Shown here in pieces: positions 8,538 through 17,343 of a DNA stretch of 64,000 nucleotides; position 1 is the first letter of the stretch, and each line of letters begins with the position of its first letter. The notes under the pieces are model-generated. The model ran no database searches. It was not told the origin of the DNA and worked only from the letters and a program-made list of their open reading frames with translations. Both the position numbers and the translations under genes were made by a program. Source of the DNA: Cellvibrio sp. UBA7671 (GTDB lineage: Bacteria > Pseudomonadota > Gammaproteobacteria > Pseudomonadales > Cellvibrionaceae); the NCBI GenBank assembly GCA_002483145.1, contig DLHJ01000019.1:480491-544490 (forward strand). The letters run 5' to 3'.

Positions 8538-10937
8538 CTAATAAGCTGCTTTTTCAGTAGTGTTTATTCCTGATTGTGGTGATAGATTGCGTTTGATGAG
8601 TTCCCAATCAACTTTACGGCTTGCGGGTGCTAAATCCTGTTGGTTGATGGGGGGCAATTCCTTTTGTGTTTCCGCTTGCGGTAATGACTCTGCATAGACT
8701 AAGGCGTCTGCAAAATTCATTTTTGCAATAGTGCGATATTCAGCTCGCACTACTTTTAAATCGCTTTGCAATTCGCGGCTGCCTTTTGTCTCGATTAACT
8801 GGAATAAATAGCTTATCGATTTGTCAATGGTAGGGCTAATCAAAGGCTCATTGTTTGTAGCAATTTTTTCAAGTTGAGCATGATTTTTCGCTGCTGCGCC
8901 TAAACTGGAAAAATGTCGGACTACCTGCGCCGCATGCGAGCGTCCATTTTTATCGCCAATCAAGAGCGTAGCTAGCTCGGGACTGTGACGATAATAAATT
9001 TGCATAAGTTGACGTCCTTTCGCCAAGGGCTTTAGCGCCTGATCTCGGAAATTGCGCAAATCGGTGATGACTGCGGGATAATCTTTAAACTCTGCCGCCG
9101 CCACCTTGGATGCAACACAGCTAATATCGATTGGAGCTGAGATAGACATCCAATTGTAGCGCAGTATTTCATTGGCATCTGTCCAGGTTGCACCGCTGAG
9201 TTCTCCAGAAAGGGACGTCCAATACTGCAACATGTTATTGTGACCGGAATCCCACATGGTTTGATTGTAAATAGTTTCCAATGACACACGGTTAGGTGTG
9301 TTGTCATCACTCAAACTATTGCGTCCACGGTCTTCACTGCCACCATTGTTATCGTTGTTGGAATCCATCAAATCCAGTAGTGCTGCTGCAACCCTGGCCT
9401 CCTGTTTTTCCCCCAGGCGATTTGCACCGGAATACAATTCCAATGCCTGGCCGCCAGCATCATTTTGATTGGTGCAACTGGGCCACTCCCCCGCGCCTTC
9501 AGTTGTGCCTTCGTCCCAATTGTATTGGCCGTCATTGCACAGGCTTAACATAAATGCACTTGCCCAACCTTCACTCCATGAGAGCCGTTCATCCTGCACT
9601 GCATCGCCAAAGTTGTGCGCGCCACCAGGGCTGGGGTCCCCACCGGGATAGGCGGCGTCCATTAAAAAATGGCCATATTCGTGAATGGCGATATCAGGAG
9701 CGCGGTTAGTGGAGGCTGATAAGTTTATCTGGCCATTATAAAAATCACCTGAGCTTGGATAATCAATTTCAACAAAACCCGGATCGCGCCCACCGACACT
9801 GGTTATATGTTGCCAGGCGCGATCCATAAACGAGAATATTTGCGCCGCTTCCATATCATCACTGGGTGTCAGGGTTCCGAAATTGACTACTGCACCTTCA
9901 TTTAAATCGTCGCGCACGCCGGATGCCCATTCATAATCGCCACCATCGTGCACACGCCAGCGGGTATTGCGTAGTTTTAATTTGATGTAAAGGTCGCGGC
10001 CGTTTTGCAGCCAGCCATCATCATTATTGACGCTGATGCTGTAGTCACCATTGCCATTCGTGGCGACAGATTCGAGGAATTCATCGCCAAAGGTGTCGTC
10101 GTCGTACAGATAAATACCTGCGTTGACCAATGGCTTTACGGAGCCATCAAAATCGGTAAATACAATTCTCCCATTGACTGTCACCGGATCGCGTTCGCGC
10201 CAGGCGGTTTTGCTCGAATCAATAACATGCTTCGCATCTTGCCCCAGCTCTTTATCAGCCCTGGCCAATAATACCGCGCGATTTTTATCGGTGACTATGC
10301 GCGCTAGTGTAGTGTCATCCACGTTGGTCAAGTTGCCGGAAAATGCGCGCACTGATTTCATTTTAGTAAAATCTTCAGAGCGTTTTTTCTGCCGTATTTC
10401 CCGCCATTGTTTCTGGGTGAATAGCCTGGCTTGTTTTTTCTCAGACACTTCCTGATAAAAAATAACCCGGTCATAGATCACACCTTTAGTGTCACCAATT
10501 TCCAGCTCTATTTTGTAAATTCCCGCTTGGCTAAATGCTGGCACTATTGCCTTGACAACCGTGTCCTTAACGCGCTGTTTATCATTGGCAATTTTCGTAC
10601 GCGTTGCTTCACCCATTTTTTTTGCAGGAAGAGTAGTTGCATCGCTTATGTTAATGACCACTTCATTGATGCGTACATCATTCACAGTCACGCGAATGGG
10701 TACAGTGAAGCTACCCTGGGTGGCCTTGAGCGAGGTAATTTTTTCGATCGACTCAGGCATAGCGGCAATAGGACGGTCGGGTGGAGTCGCAAATGCCGGT
10801 GTTGCCAGCAGCGATGACAAGAGCAGTAGTGACACAACCAATGATGGTAGTACCACTGATGAAATCACCAGGGTTGACACCGTGGGTGATGAAAGCAATG
10901 CGAGCAACCTGCCGGTTATTTCTTTTAACGATTTCAT
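8538..10937 (-). CDS. Secreted HEYGH-type zinc metallopeptidase-like protein
   Basis: A 799-residue exported protein. A long hydrophobic N-terminus (about 18-50) ends in an Ala-rich cleavage-like site (PAFA). The middle contains a transthyretin/CNA-B-like beta segment (about 254-325: VNGRIVFTDFDG, GIYLYDDD, NGNGDYSI). A zinc-protease signature His419-Glu-Tyr-Gly-His423 follows, with SWSEGWAS about 32 residues later; Glu456 is a candidate third zinc ligand, giving a gluzincin-like pattern. The C-terminal ~200 residues are helical with no recognised domain. The ATG follows AAGGAGAGACGTT. It lies 59 bases downstream of the gene ending at 10997 on the same strand, so the two probably form an operon. 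The zinc-site reading is good; substrate and precise family are not known. Confidence 0.75.
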   Translation of the reverse strand: MKSLKEITGRLLALLSSPTVSTLVISSVVLPSLVVSLLLLSSLLATPAFATPPDRPIAAMPESIEKITSLKATQGSFTVPIRVTVNDVRINEVVINISDATTLPAKKMGEATRTKIANDKQRVKDTVVKAIVPAFSQAGIYKIELEIGDTKGVIYDRVIFYQEVSEKKQARLFTQKQWREIRQKKRSEDFTKMKSVRAFSGNLTNVDDTTLARIVTDKNRAVLLARADKELGQDAKHVIDSSKTAWRERDPVTVNGRIVFTDFDGSVKPLVNAGIYLYDDDTFGDEFLESVATNGNGDYSISVNNDDGWLQNGRDLYIKLKLRNTRWRVHDGGDYEWASGVRDDLNEGAVVNFGTLTPSDDMEAAQIFSFMDRAWQHITSVGGRDPGFVEIDYPSSGDFYNGQINLSASTNRAPDIAIHEYGHFLMDAAYPGGDPSPGGAHNFGDAVQDERLSWSEGWASAFMLSLCNDGQYNWDEGTTEGAGEWPSCTNQNDAGGQALELYSGANRLGEKQEARVAAALLDLMDSNNDNNGGSEDRGRNSLSDDNTPNRVSLETIYNQTMWDSGHNNMLQYWTSLSGELSGATWTDANEILRYNWMSISAPIDISCVASKVAAAEFKDYPAVITDLRNFRDQALKPLAKGRQLMQIYYRHSPELATLLIGDKNGRSHAAQVVRHFSSLGAAAKNHAQLEKIATNNEPLISPTIDKSISYLFQLIETKGSRELQSDLKVVRAEYRTIAKMNFADALVYAESLPQAETQKELPPINQQDLAPASRKVDWELIKRNLSPQSGINTTEKAAY

Positions 10938-10996
10938 AACGTCTCTCCTTAAAGTGCATCGATACCTATAAAAAATTCGTTGTGCAATTTGCCAAA

Positions 10997-12565
10997 TTAT
11001 CTTGTTACTCTTTTTCCTTGAATAGCTTTTGTGATAGCCGTTGTTTGTTTCAGCGCGCGTTGCAAATAATCTCCAATCGCTTGCTCGGCGTTATCAATCG
11101 CTTCTGTAATGACCGTATCAATCAATTTTGGTTGTGCCCGCTTAAACATAGAAGCCAGTTTTGTTTCATCTTCAGGCAATTTGTGCGCTAGCTGATTGAT
11201 AATAGAGCCTAAAATAACGCGGCGAATATTTTGCAGGGGTAACAGTGACGGTTCAGCTTCTTTGGTGTTGTCGCCTGTGAGTGCCAGCTCCTGTTGCGCT
11301 TTGACCAATTGTGCTAGCGCTGGGTTTGCATCGCTGCTGGCGACTAAATCATCGACTATCTCTGCCATGGCGCCCAAACCCCAATGCCGGGTCATAACTT
11401 CCTCTGCTACTACGCCAATTTTTAACAGCGGATCCCAAGGACAGGGATGTGGAAAGGGCAAGCGCAACTCAGCGATTTCAAAATCAAACCGTGTCAAAGC
11501 TGCTTGTAAAAATGGCCAGCAGGAGCGCCGATTTTTCGGCGCAAGCCAGCGCGCAGTATTTAAATAGTAGCGTTGGATTTTTAAATATTCCGGTGTCGGA
11601 TTTCCTGCAATATATAAACCGCTCCGGCCGCCGGAACCAGAACCATTTAAATTCACATTCACAAAATGGTGCCAGGTTGCATCACACACAATTCTGCCTA
11701 CATTGGCAGCGTCGCCATCGTATGCTGAAATGGCGCCAAAGCTGTGAGGTTTAACTGGTGGCTTGCCAGTGTTGGTTACAAAACGCCCCGCAGAAATAGA
11801 GACGGCGACCACTTGCGGCGCGATGCGTACACCAGCTGCCATAGGCCATTCTTCGACGCCGGCAAAATTTCCTGCGGCCGGTACGGGCGCCAGGCATTCA
11901 CTTTCGTGCGGATGGTCTGGCAAGTAATCCACTGCCCCTGATTCATGGCGCAATACCGGATGTACATTCCAACTGGACGCTTGGTTATCAGGGCCGCCAT
12001 TGGAAAAAAATACCGGATAAATACGCTGGGGAATTGCATCGGATTGATCTTCGAATTGTTTGATGCCATCGCTGCCTGGCTCAAGCACTGTATCGTGCCG
12101 GTCAGGGCTGGTCATCGGTACGCTTGCCCAATTGCGCATTTGCCGTACGCGGGGAAGCGTTGTGCCCATGCCCGATCCGATACTTGCGTGGTCACCTGTT
12201 GCAAATACACCGCCGCCTGCCTGCATAAATTGTGCAATGGTGGTTTGCTCAGCTGCACTGAGTGCAGACGAACTAAAACCAAAGAGCCACAGCTGGTCGT
12301 AATTAGTGCGGTTAACCGGTGTAGCAGCGGTCGCAAAATTAAAATTGCCCGCAATGGTGGATGCAACACCGCCACCGGTGCGATGTGCGGTAGCTACGTT
12401 ATGTCCGCCGCTTTTGATGATCGTTACAAATTCAGAAAGGCCGAAACCTGCGGTACCGAAACTCAGGCTGCCATCGGCAACCATAAGGATATTTTGCTTG
12501 CAGGGAAGTTTGAAAATGAGTTCTGCGAACTGGTTGCCCGCAAATTTGAGTTCGAAGTTCAACAT
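10997..12565 (-). CDS. Uncharacterised protein with GATase/ThuA-like N-terminal region
   Basis: A 522-residue protein without a signal peptide. The start was set at the ATG preceded by AAAGGAGATTTTT, 11 codons inside the longest reading. Residues about 20-140 resemble a class I glutamine-amidotransferase or ThuA-like fold: a beta strand (NILMVADG), a lone strand before YDQLWLFGF, and AQFMQAGGGVFATGD. There is no obvious nucleophilic Cys, so a binding rather than amidotransferase role is likely. A second region has clustered aromatic and His residues (CDATWHHFVNVNL). The C-terminus is helical. It precedes the metallopeptidase gene by 59 bases on the same strand, suggesting a shared task. No function is assigned. 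Confidence 0.7.
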   Translation of the reverse strand: MLNFELKFAGNQFAELIFKLPCKQNILMVADGSLSFGTAGFGLSEFVTIIKSGGHNVATAHRTGGGVASTIAGNFNFATAATPVNRTNYDQLWLFGFSSSALSAAEQTTIAQFMQAGGGVFATGDHASIGSGMGTTLPRVRQMRNWASVPMTSPDRHDTVLEPGSDGIKQFEDQSDAIPQRIYPVFFSNGGPDNQASSWNVHPVLRHESGAVDYLPDHPHESECLAPVPAAGNFAGVEEWPMAAGVRIAPQVVAVSISAGRFVTNTGKPPVKPHSFGAISAYDGDAANVGRIVCDATWHHFVNVNLNGSGSGGRSGLYIAGNPTPEYLKIQRYYLNTARWLAPKNRRSCWPFLQAALTRFDFEIAELRLPFPHPCPWDPLLKIGVVAEEVMTRHWGLGAMAEIVDDLVASSDANPALAQLVKAQQELALTGDNTKEAEPSLLPLQNIRRVILGSIINQLAHKLPEDETKLASMFKRAQPKLIDTVITEAIDNAEQAIGDYLQRALKQTTAITKAIQGKRVTR

Positions 12566-12689
12566 AAAAATCTCCTTTTGATTGAATCGCGAAAGCATAA
12601 CGAGCTATATCGTTATGTCCCGGAGTTCCCGAGAATTTCAGGTTACTCTTGCGGATAAATATTCGTTGTGAGGAAAGAGCCTTGCGATT

Positions 12690-12704
12690 TGTGAAATATT
12701 CACA
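12690..12704. promoter_or_regulatory. Near-palindrome in the gap before the GH45 gene
   Basis: TGTGAAATATTCACA lies in the 447-base divergent gap between the GATase-like gene and the GH45 endoglucanase. The half-sites TGTGA/TCACA are CRP-like, but the 5-base spacer differs from the usual 6, so a genuine CRP site is doubtful. Apart from this motif and the GGAGG site ahead of the GH45 start, nothing else was recognised in the gap. Confidence 0.25.
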
Positions 12705-13012
12705 CAGCGCACTTGTGAGCGCGTGTTGTCGCTATACGCGTGGATCACAAATCTGATGTTGAATTTACTGTCGCCGGTTATTTTGTTGTAGGCTTGGACA
12801 TATTAAAAATAATGCTCTTCATATAATTAGATCGCGCGTTAAAAACTCTCTCCAATTGCATCAACCCTTTGATATCACTTGTTAATTTTTTGGCAGCAAA
12901 AATGACAGGGGATTGATTCGTATCATGACAGAAAATGCGTTGTGCATTGCCGCTTGGCTTTGCTGTTGTTTTCTGTCGTCTGAACAATTAATTTCTCGTG
13001 GAGGAATGATGT

Positions 13013-14572
13013 ATGAAATTACATTCGGCGTGGATTCGACTTTTATTGATGAGTGGTTATGTGGCATTGGTGAGTTTATATGGGGCTATTGCACATGCAG
13101 CCAAATGTGAATACAAAATCGCAAATGAATGGGGTAGTGGATTTACCGCGACAATTCGCATTACTAATGACGGCACAGTACCCATTTCCAGTTGGGCGTT
13201 GAATTGGAATTATAGCGATGGCTCGCGCATTACCAGTAGCTGGAACGCAACGGTGACTGGCGCCAATCCTTATAGCGCTTCACCATTAAACTGGAATACT
13301 AATATTGCGGTGGGTTCCAATGTTGAATTCGGGGTACAGGGTACGAATGGTGGCAGCAAAGCGCAGGTGCCGATAATCGCGGGTGCTGTCTGCACTGGCG
13401 CTGTTGCTTCCAGCATTACACCGGCGAGCTCGAGTGCAAGATCCAGTTCGGTTTCCAGTGCGCGTTCATCCAGCATCAGTGCAAGTTTGCGTTCGTCGGC
13501 CAGTGTGAGCATTGCATCATCACTGCGCAGTTCGAGCCTTGCGTCTGCCGCAGGGCAAATGTGTAACTGGTATGGCAGTCTCACACCTTTGTGCGCCACT
13601 ACCGCCAAGGGTTGGGGTTATGAAAATGGAAAGAGTTGTGTAGCAACAGCAACCTGCTCCGCACAACCAGCACCTTACGGCGTAGTGGGTGCTACATCCA
13701 GTGCGCGTTCTTCAGTGGTTTCATCGTCGAGTATGACCAGTCGTTCCAGCTCGTCGCGTTCATCTTTCCGCGGTTCTTCTTCCACTGCAATCACCAGTAG
13801 TTCGGCCAGCAGTATTCCACCTATTGTCGGCGGTTGTGATGGTTATGCAACGCGTTATTGGGATTGCTGCAAACCGCATTGTGGATGGTCAGGCAATGTT
13901 CCGACACTGGTTGCACCGCTGCAAAGTTGTGCGGCAAATAATACTCGCCTGAGTGATTTGACCTTGCCTAGCAGTTGCGATGGTGGCAATGCGCATATGT
14001 GCTGGGGTATGGCACCGTTTGCGGTGAGCGATACTTTGGCTTACGGTTTTGCCGCGACTTCCAGTGGCGATGTCTGTGGTCGCTGCTACCAATTGCAATT
14101 TACCGGCAGTTCGCACAATTCGCCGGGCGATCCTGGCTCGGCCGCTTTGGCCGGTAAAACCATGATCGTACAGGCGACTAATATTGGCTACGACGTGGGT
14201 GGCGGCCAATTCGATATTTTGGTGCCAGGTGGCGGAGTAGGAGCGTTTAATGCGTGTTCAGCGCAATGGGGCGTTTCCAATTCTGAATTAGGTGCGCAGT
14301 ACGGTGGATTGCTGGCCGCGTGTAAACAAGAACTGGGTTATAACGCGAGCCTCGCGCAGTACAAATCTTGTTTAACCAATCGCTGTAACAGCGTGTTTGG
14401 TTCGCGCGGTTTGACGGAATTGCAGCGCGCTTGCACCTGGTATGCGGATTGGTTCCAGGCTGCTGATAATCCTGCACTTAAATACAAAGAGGTGGCGTGT
14501 CCTGCAGAATTAACCGCGCGTTCTGGAATGAGTCGCAGTGCATTAAACGATATTAAAACCAGCTGTAATTGA
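13013..14572 (+). CDS. Secreted endo-beta-1,4-glucanase, CBM2-CBM10-GH45
   Basis: A 519-residue cellulase. Order: signal peptide (1-30), CBM2 (about 32-127), Ser linker, CBM10 (about 182-225; MCNWYG, GWGYENG), Ser linker (about 228-270), and GH45 catalytic domain (about 274-519). The GH45 signature TRYWDCCKPHC gives the catalytic base Asp284. QFDILVPGGGVG gives the proton donor Asp401, by analogy with the Humicola enzyme. Many paired Cys match the disulfide-rich GH45 fold. GH45 is an inverting endoglucanase, and bacterial members are uncommon; Cellvibrio is a known source. The ATG follows GTGGAGGAATGATGT. A terminator follows. It shares its CBM2-CBM10 layout with the GH5 enzyme at 1248-3500, so the two should work together on crystalline cellulose. 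Confidence 0.94.
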   Translation: MKLHSAWIRLLLMSGYVALVSLYGAIAHAAKCEYKIANEWGSGFTATIRITNDGTVPISSWALNWNYSDGSRITSSWNATVTGANPYSASPLNWNTNIAVGSNVEFGVQGTNGGSKAQVPIIAGAVCTGAVASSITPASSSARSSSVSSARSSSISASLRSSASVSIASSLRSSSLASAAGQMCNWYGSLTPLCATTAKGWGYENGKSCVATATCSAQPAPYGVVGATSSARSSVVSSSSMTSRSSSSRSSFRGSSSTAITSSSASSIPPIVGGCDGYATRYWDCCKPHCGWSGNVPTLVAPLQSCAANNTRLSDLTLPSSCDGGNAHMCWGMAPFAVSDTLAYGFAATSSGDVCGRCYQLQFTGSSHNSPGDPGSAALAGKTMIVQATNIGYDVGGGQFDILVPGGGVGAFNACSAQWGVSNSELGAQYGGLLAACKQELGYNASLAQYKSCLTNRCNSVFGSRGLTELQRACTWYADWFQAADNPALKYKEVACPAELTARSGMSRSALNDIKTSCN

Positions 14573-14645
14573 TGAGTAATGAAGTCAATTATTGATGGGT
14601 TTTGACATCATGTTGAAAAATCATGTTAGCGATAAGTGATTAAAT

Positions 14646-14681
14646 AAAAAAACAATGTGTGCAGCGGCGCACATTGTTTTT
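14646..14681 (+). terminator. Rho-independent terminator after GH45 gene
   Basis: AAAACAATGTGTGC and GCGCACATTGTTTTT form a strong stem around a short loop, ending in a T-run. It lies about 75 bases after the GH45 stop. Confidence 0.85.
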
Positions 14682-14769
14682 CATCTGTCTGTCAGTAAAC
14701 TCTGGTCTACACTTGCATTAGGAGATAAGTAATTTCTCCCTTTTCATCGACCTGTAAGAGGCTGCTGTT

Positions 14770-15093
14770 ATGATGTTAAAAGAGCTTGTCGCCCAATGGG
14801 AATCCCATGCCCATGGTGTATTAACAAAAGATACCTATGCTGTTCACCTACTGGTGGAAGATGCAGCGAAAATTGATGCATTGGCAGAGATGTATCCCAA
14901 ACGCACCAAAGAACAATTAATCAGTGAATTATTGTCGGCAGCGCTCGGGCAATTGGAAGCGAGCTTTCCTTATGTACAAGGGCCAACCGTTGTGGCGAGG
15001 GATGAGATGGATGATGCGATCTATGAAGATATAGGGCCAACACCGCGTTTTATGGCGCTAACTAAAAAATATCTTGCGCAACATAGACAATAA
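14770..15093 (+). CDS. Small conserved protein of the Pseudomonas 'pili tip component' type
   Basis: A 107-residue acidic cytoplasmic protein with no signal peptide or membrane segment. The middle (about 25-60: VHLLVEDAAKIDALAEMYPKR, then a helix EQLISELLSAAL) looks like a short strand followed by two helices, reminiscent of a ribbon-helix-helix fold. The C-terminus carries DAIYEDIGPTPRF. I recall similar proteins in Pseudomonas carrying the doubtful label 'type 1 pili tip component'; nothing here supports a pilus role. A second in-frame ATG directly follows the first, and AAGAGG lies upstream. Function unknown. Confidence 0.7.
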   Translation: MMLKELVAQWESHAHGVLTKDTYAVHLLVEDAAKIDALAEMYPKRTKEQLISELLSAALGQLEASFPYVQGPTVVARDEMDDAIYEDIGPTPRFMALTKKYLAQHRQ

Positions 15094-15162
15094 CGTTGCC
15101 TGGCGCACACCCAAATCGCTTCCTGCTTCGTATACAGATTGATCGTCTATTTTTACGGAGCC

Positions 15163-15309
15163 ATGATGTCAAACAAACCTGTACCTACAGAAAGTGAATC
15201 GCCTGCACGCTTACCCTGCCGCGGCTGCCAACCCGGCTGTTCGAGCTACGCCACTTGCGACGGCAAGCCCTGGCGATTGGAGGCGCAACCAAAACCAGTT
15301 GCACATTAA
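15163..15309 (+). CDS. Small cysteine-rich protein (48 aa)
   Basis: ATG-ATG start after a good ribosome-binding site (ACGGAGCC), stop at 15307-15309. The product is 48 residues with four Cys arranged C-R-G-C-x3-G-C-x6-C, a spacing that could bind zinc or an iron-sulfur cluster. It lies 70 bases downstream of the 107-residue gene on the same strand and converges on exbD. Its stop codon lies at the edge of the exbD terminator hairpin. It is too short for composition to be decisive, but the start signal and Cys pattern favour a real gene. Confidence 0.55.
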   Translation: MMSNKPVPTESESPARLPCRGCQPGCSSYATCDGKPWRLEAQPKPVAH

Positions 15310-15336
15310 AAAAGAACCCGGCTAGTTGCCGGGTTC
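15307..15336 (-). terminator. Terminator of the tonB-exbB-exbD operon
   Basis: On the reverse strand GAACCCGGC and GCCGGGTTC form a 9-bp stem whose loop contains the exbD stop codon, followed by a T-run. The hairpin therefore overlaps the end of the gene. Confidence 0.8.
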
Positions 15337-15735
15337 AGTTACAAATCCTAGTTTTAAAATTCCTGCGCGCTGCACTGCGGCCATGGTCTTGATGACATGT
15401 TCGTAATCAACTGTCCTGTCGCCGCGGATATGCACTTCCGGTTGTGGTTGTTTGCCGGCTTCTGTGGCCAAGCGCGCATCCAGTTCTTCCATAGTGACTT
15501 GTGTTTCATTCCAGTAAATATTGCCATCGGCATTGACTGCAAGATTAACCGTCTCCGGTTTTAATTCATTGGGTGTGTTATCTGCGCGCGGCAAATCCAC
15601 TTTTACCGAGTGGGTTAATACTGGCACAGTGATAATAAAAATAATCAACAATACCAACATCACATCCACCAAAGGCGTCATGTTGATTTCATTCATCACT
15701 TCTGTATCGTCGTCGAGTCCACCGCCGAAGGCCAT
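15322..15735 (-). CDS. exbD: Biopolymer transport protein ExbD
   Basis: A 137-residue ExbD/TolR-family protein: a short cytoplasmic N-terminus, one membrane helix (about 22-42, VDVMLVLLIIFIITVPV) and a periplasmic domain. The conserved membrane Asp (PLVDVMLVLL) needed for proton-driven energisation is present. With ExbB and TonB it forms the inner-membrane motor that powers TonB-dependent receptors, two of which are encoded in this window (33127-35505 and 37053-39014). It starts 3 bases after the exbB stop, with AAGAGGTG overlapping the end of exbB, so translation is probably coupled. Confidence 0.95.
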   Translation of the reverse strand: MAFGGGLDDDTEVMNEINMTPLVDVMLVLLIIFIITVPVLTHSVKVDLPRADNTPNELKPETVNLAVNADGNIYWNETQVTMEELDARLATEAGKQPQPEVHIRGDRTVDYEHVIKTMAAVQRAGILKLGFVTEPGN

Positions 15736-15738
15736 GGC

Positions 15739-16455
15739 TTACACCTCTTTGCGTGGAGTGAGTTTGGTGATAATGCCTTTATTTTGCATTGGGCTGCCGG
15801 TAATAAAATACGCATGCAATTGATGTGCAAAACGGTTGAGTTTATTGAGTACGCCTTTGTTGGCGCGTGAGAGGGCGTTGTAACCCAGCACGGCTGGGAT
15901 GGCGACAGCTAACCCAAACGCCGTCATAATCAATGCTTCACCCACTGGGCCTGCGACTTTATCGATACTGGCTTGGCCGGAAATACCGATACCTACAAGC
16001 GCGTGATAAATTCCCCACACAGTGCCAAACAGGCCGACGAAAGGTGCTGTTGATCCCACTGATGCAAGAACCGCCAAACCTCGTTGTAAACGCTCGGCAC
16101 TTTCATCGATAGAGCCACGCAAACAGGCTGTGAGCCATTCAGCGAGTGGCAGGTGGCCGTGCAAGTCGTCCTTGTGATTGCTGTGGTGATCGAGCGCTGC
16201 CTGGCCCTCTTCGGCCAAATGGCGGAAGGGGGTAGAGCGATCTTCCCCGAGTGTGCGCAAGCCTTCAGCAAAACTTTGTGCGTGCCAGAAATCATTCAAG
16301 CCCTGTGACGGGCGGCGCAACCGCCATAAACCCCAGGCGCGCACAACAATCACCCACCAGCTGGCGATGGACATAACCAACAAAATAATTGCGACGCCTT
16401 TGATCAACGCATCGCCCTGCTGCCAGATGGAAGCAATGCCGTAAGGTGAATCCAT
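15739..16455 (-). CDS. exbB: Biopolymer transport protein ExbB (MotA/TolQ/ExbB family)
   Basis: A 238-residue inner-membrane protein with three predicted membrane helices: about 17-38, then a pair in the C-terminal half (SVGSTAPFVGLFGTVWGIYHAL and GEALIMTAFGLAVAIPAVLGYN). The second pair carries the family signature of the proton-channel motor subunit. It is the second gene of tonB-exbB-exbD. A GCGAGG-like site lies ahead of the ATG. The linked tonB and exbD favour an ExbB rather than TolQ assignment. Confidence 0.95.
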   Translation of the reverse strand: MDSPYGIASIWQQGDALIKGVAIILLVMSIASWWVIVVRAWGLWRLRRPSQGLNDFWHAQSFAEGLRTLGEDRSTPFRHLAEEGQAALDHHSNHKDDLHGHLPLAEWLTACLRGSIDESAERLQRGLAVLASVGSTAPFVGLFGTVWGIYHALVGIGISGQASIDKVAGPVGEALIMTAFGLAVAIPAVLGYNALSRANKGVLNKLNRFAHQLHAYFITGSPMQNKGIITKLTPRKEV

Positions 16456-16509
16456 AAAAACCTCGCCTACTCAATAATGGAAAGTGTAAAAAAATAAAAA
16501 GTACAAAAA

Positions 16510-17136
16510 TTAATTCAAATTGAACTCAACCGGCTGTTCATACCAAAAATCGATTTTCTTATCGCCTTGGGTCGCTGGTTGATAGCGCCAGTGCTTCACT
16601 GCTTTTACCGCCGTATCATCCAAACGTTTGAAACCGCTGGAGGTTTTTATTTTGATCTCGCCGACTGTGCCGTCCGCTTTGATCAATATCTCTAAAACAA
16701 CTATGCCTTCCTCGCGCAAGCGACGCGATAAACTCGGGTAAACCGGTGCCGGATTGCTTAATTGGCCAGCGTCAGCGCGCGGTGGCAATACCGGTGCCGG
16801 AGCAGGTTCTGCCGGTTTCGGCTCCACTGGTTTTTCTACCGGCTGTGGTGGTTCTGGTTCAGGTGCTTTTACCGCGCGTTCCGATGGTGGGGCTTTGGGC
16901 GGTGGTTTGGGTACTGGTTTTGGTTCGGGCTTTTTTTCCGGCGGCGGAGGTGGTGGTTCCGGTGGTGGTGGCGGTGCCTCTTCCGGTTCTGCCATCACCA
17001 ATACGCCCTGGATAGTGGGCATCACGATTTCAATGGGTTTTGGCGCGGAAGGCGATAACATTACCGCCGCCAAAACCCCGACATGAGCGCCTATAACGAG
17101 CAAAAAGGAAATTAATGAAGCATGTTTGGATTGCAT
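16510..17136 (-). CDS. tonB: Energy transducer TonB
   Basis: A 208-residue TonB. An N-terminal membrane anchor (about 8-27) is followed by a very Pro-rich spacer (about 50-125; runs of EPPPPPPEKKPEPKP) that spans the periplasm. The C-terminal TonB domain (about 130-208) has the typical YPSLSRRLREEG and HWRYQPA elements and contacts the TonB box of outer-membrane receptors. It is the first gene of the operon. A Fur-like site lies 50 bases upstream. No clear ribosome-binding site is seen before the chosen ATG; the membrane anchor begins right after it, so the start is plausible but not certain. Confidence 0.94.
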   Translation of the reverse strand: MQSKHASLISFLLVIGAHVGVLAAVMLSPSAPKPIEIVMPTIQGVLVMAEPEEAPPPPPEPPPPPPEKKPEPKPVPKPPPKAPPSERAVKAPEPEPPQPVEKPVEPKPAEPAPAPVLPPRADAGQLSNPAPVYPSLSRRLREEGIVVLEILIKADGTVGEIKIKTSSGFKRLDDTAVKAVKHWRYQPATQGDKKIDFWYEQPVEFNLN

Positions 17137-17185
17137 CGGCGACTGCTGTGGGAGGTGATCGTGATTGTGAATAATAAGATGGCGC

Positions 17186-17206
17186 TAATGATAATATTTC
17201 TCATTG
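17186..17206. promoter_or_regulatory. Fur-box-like site upstream of tonB
   Basis: TAATGATAATATTTCTCATTG resembles the iron-regulator consensus GATAATGATAATCATTATC: the left half matches closely and the right half (TCATT) partly. It lies about 50 bases ahead of the tonB start in the divergent gap shared with the CNNM/CorC gene. Iron control of TonB-ExbBD is common. Confidence 0.5.
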
Positions 17207-17343
17207 ATTAAGGCAATCTAATCATGCGTGTCATCAGGAAAAGGGCAGATCGGTTATACCAATAGTGTGTGGGCTGGCATAGTTATTGGGTGCCGATGTT
17301 ATACTCGGCCTCCCGCGCTTTTGCGCTCCATCAGTAGGACTCC

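Noticed and set aside
11945..12658. 237-codon plus-strand ORF opposite the GATase-like gene
   Set aside because: No ribosome-binding site, unlikely composition, and it lies over a well-supported reverse gene.
16746..17086. Glycine/tryptophan-rich plus-strand ORFs opposite tonB
   Set aside because: They are shadows of the proline-rich TonB spacer read on the other strand.
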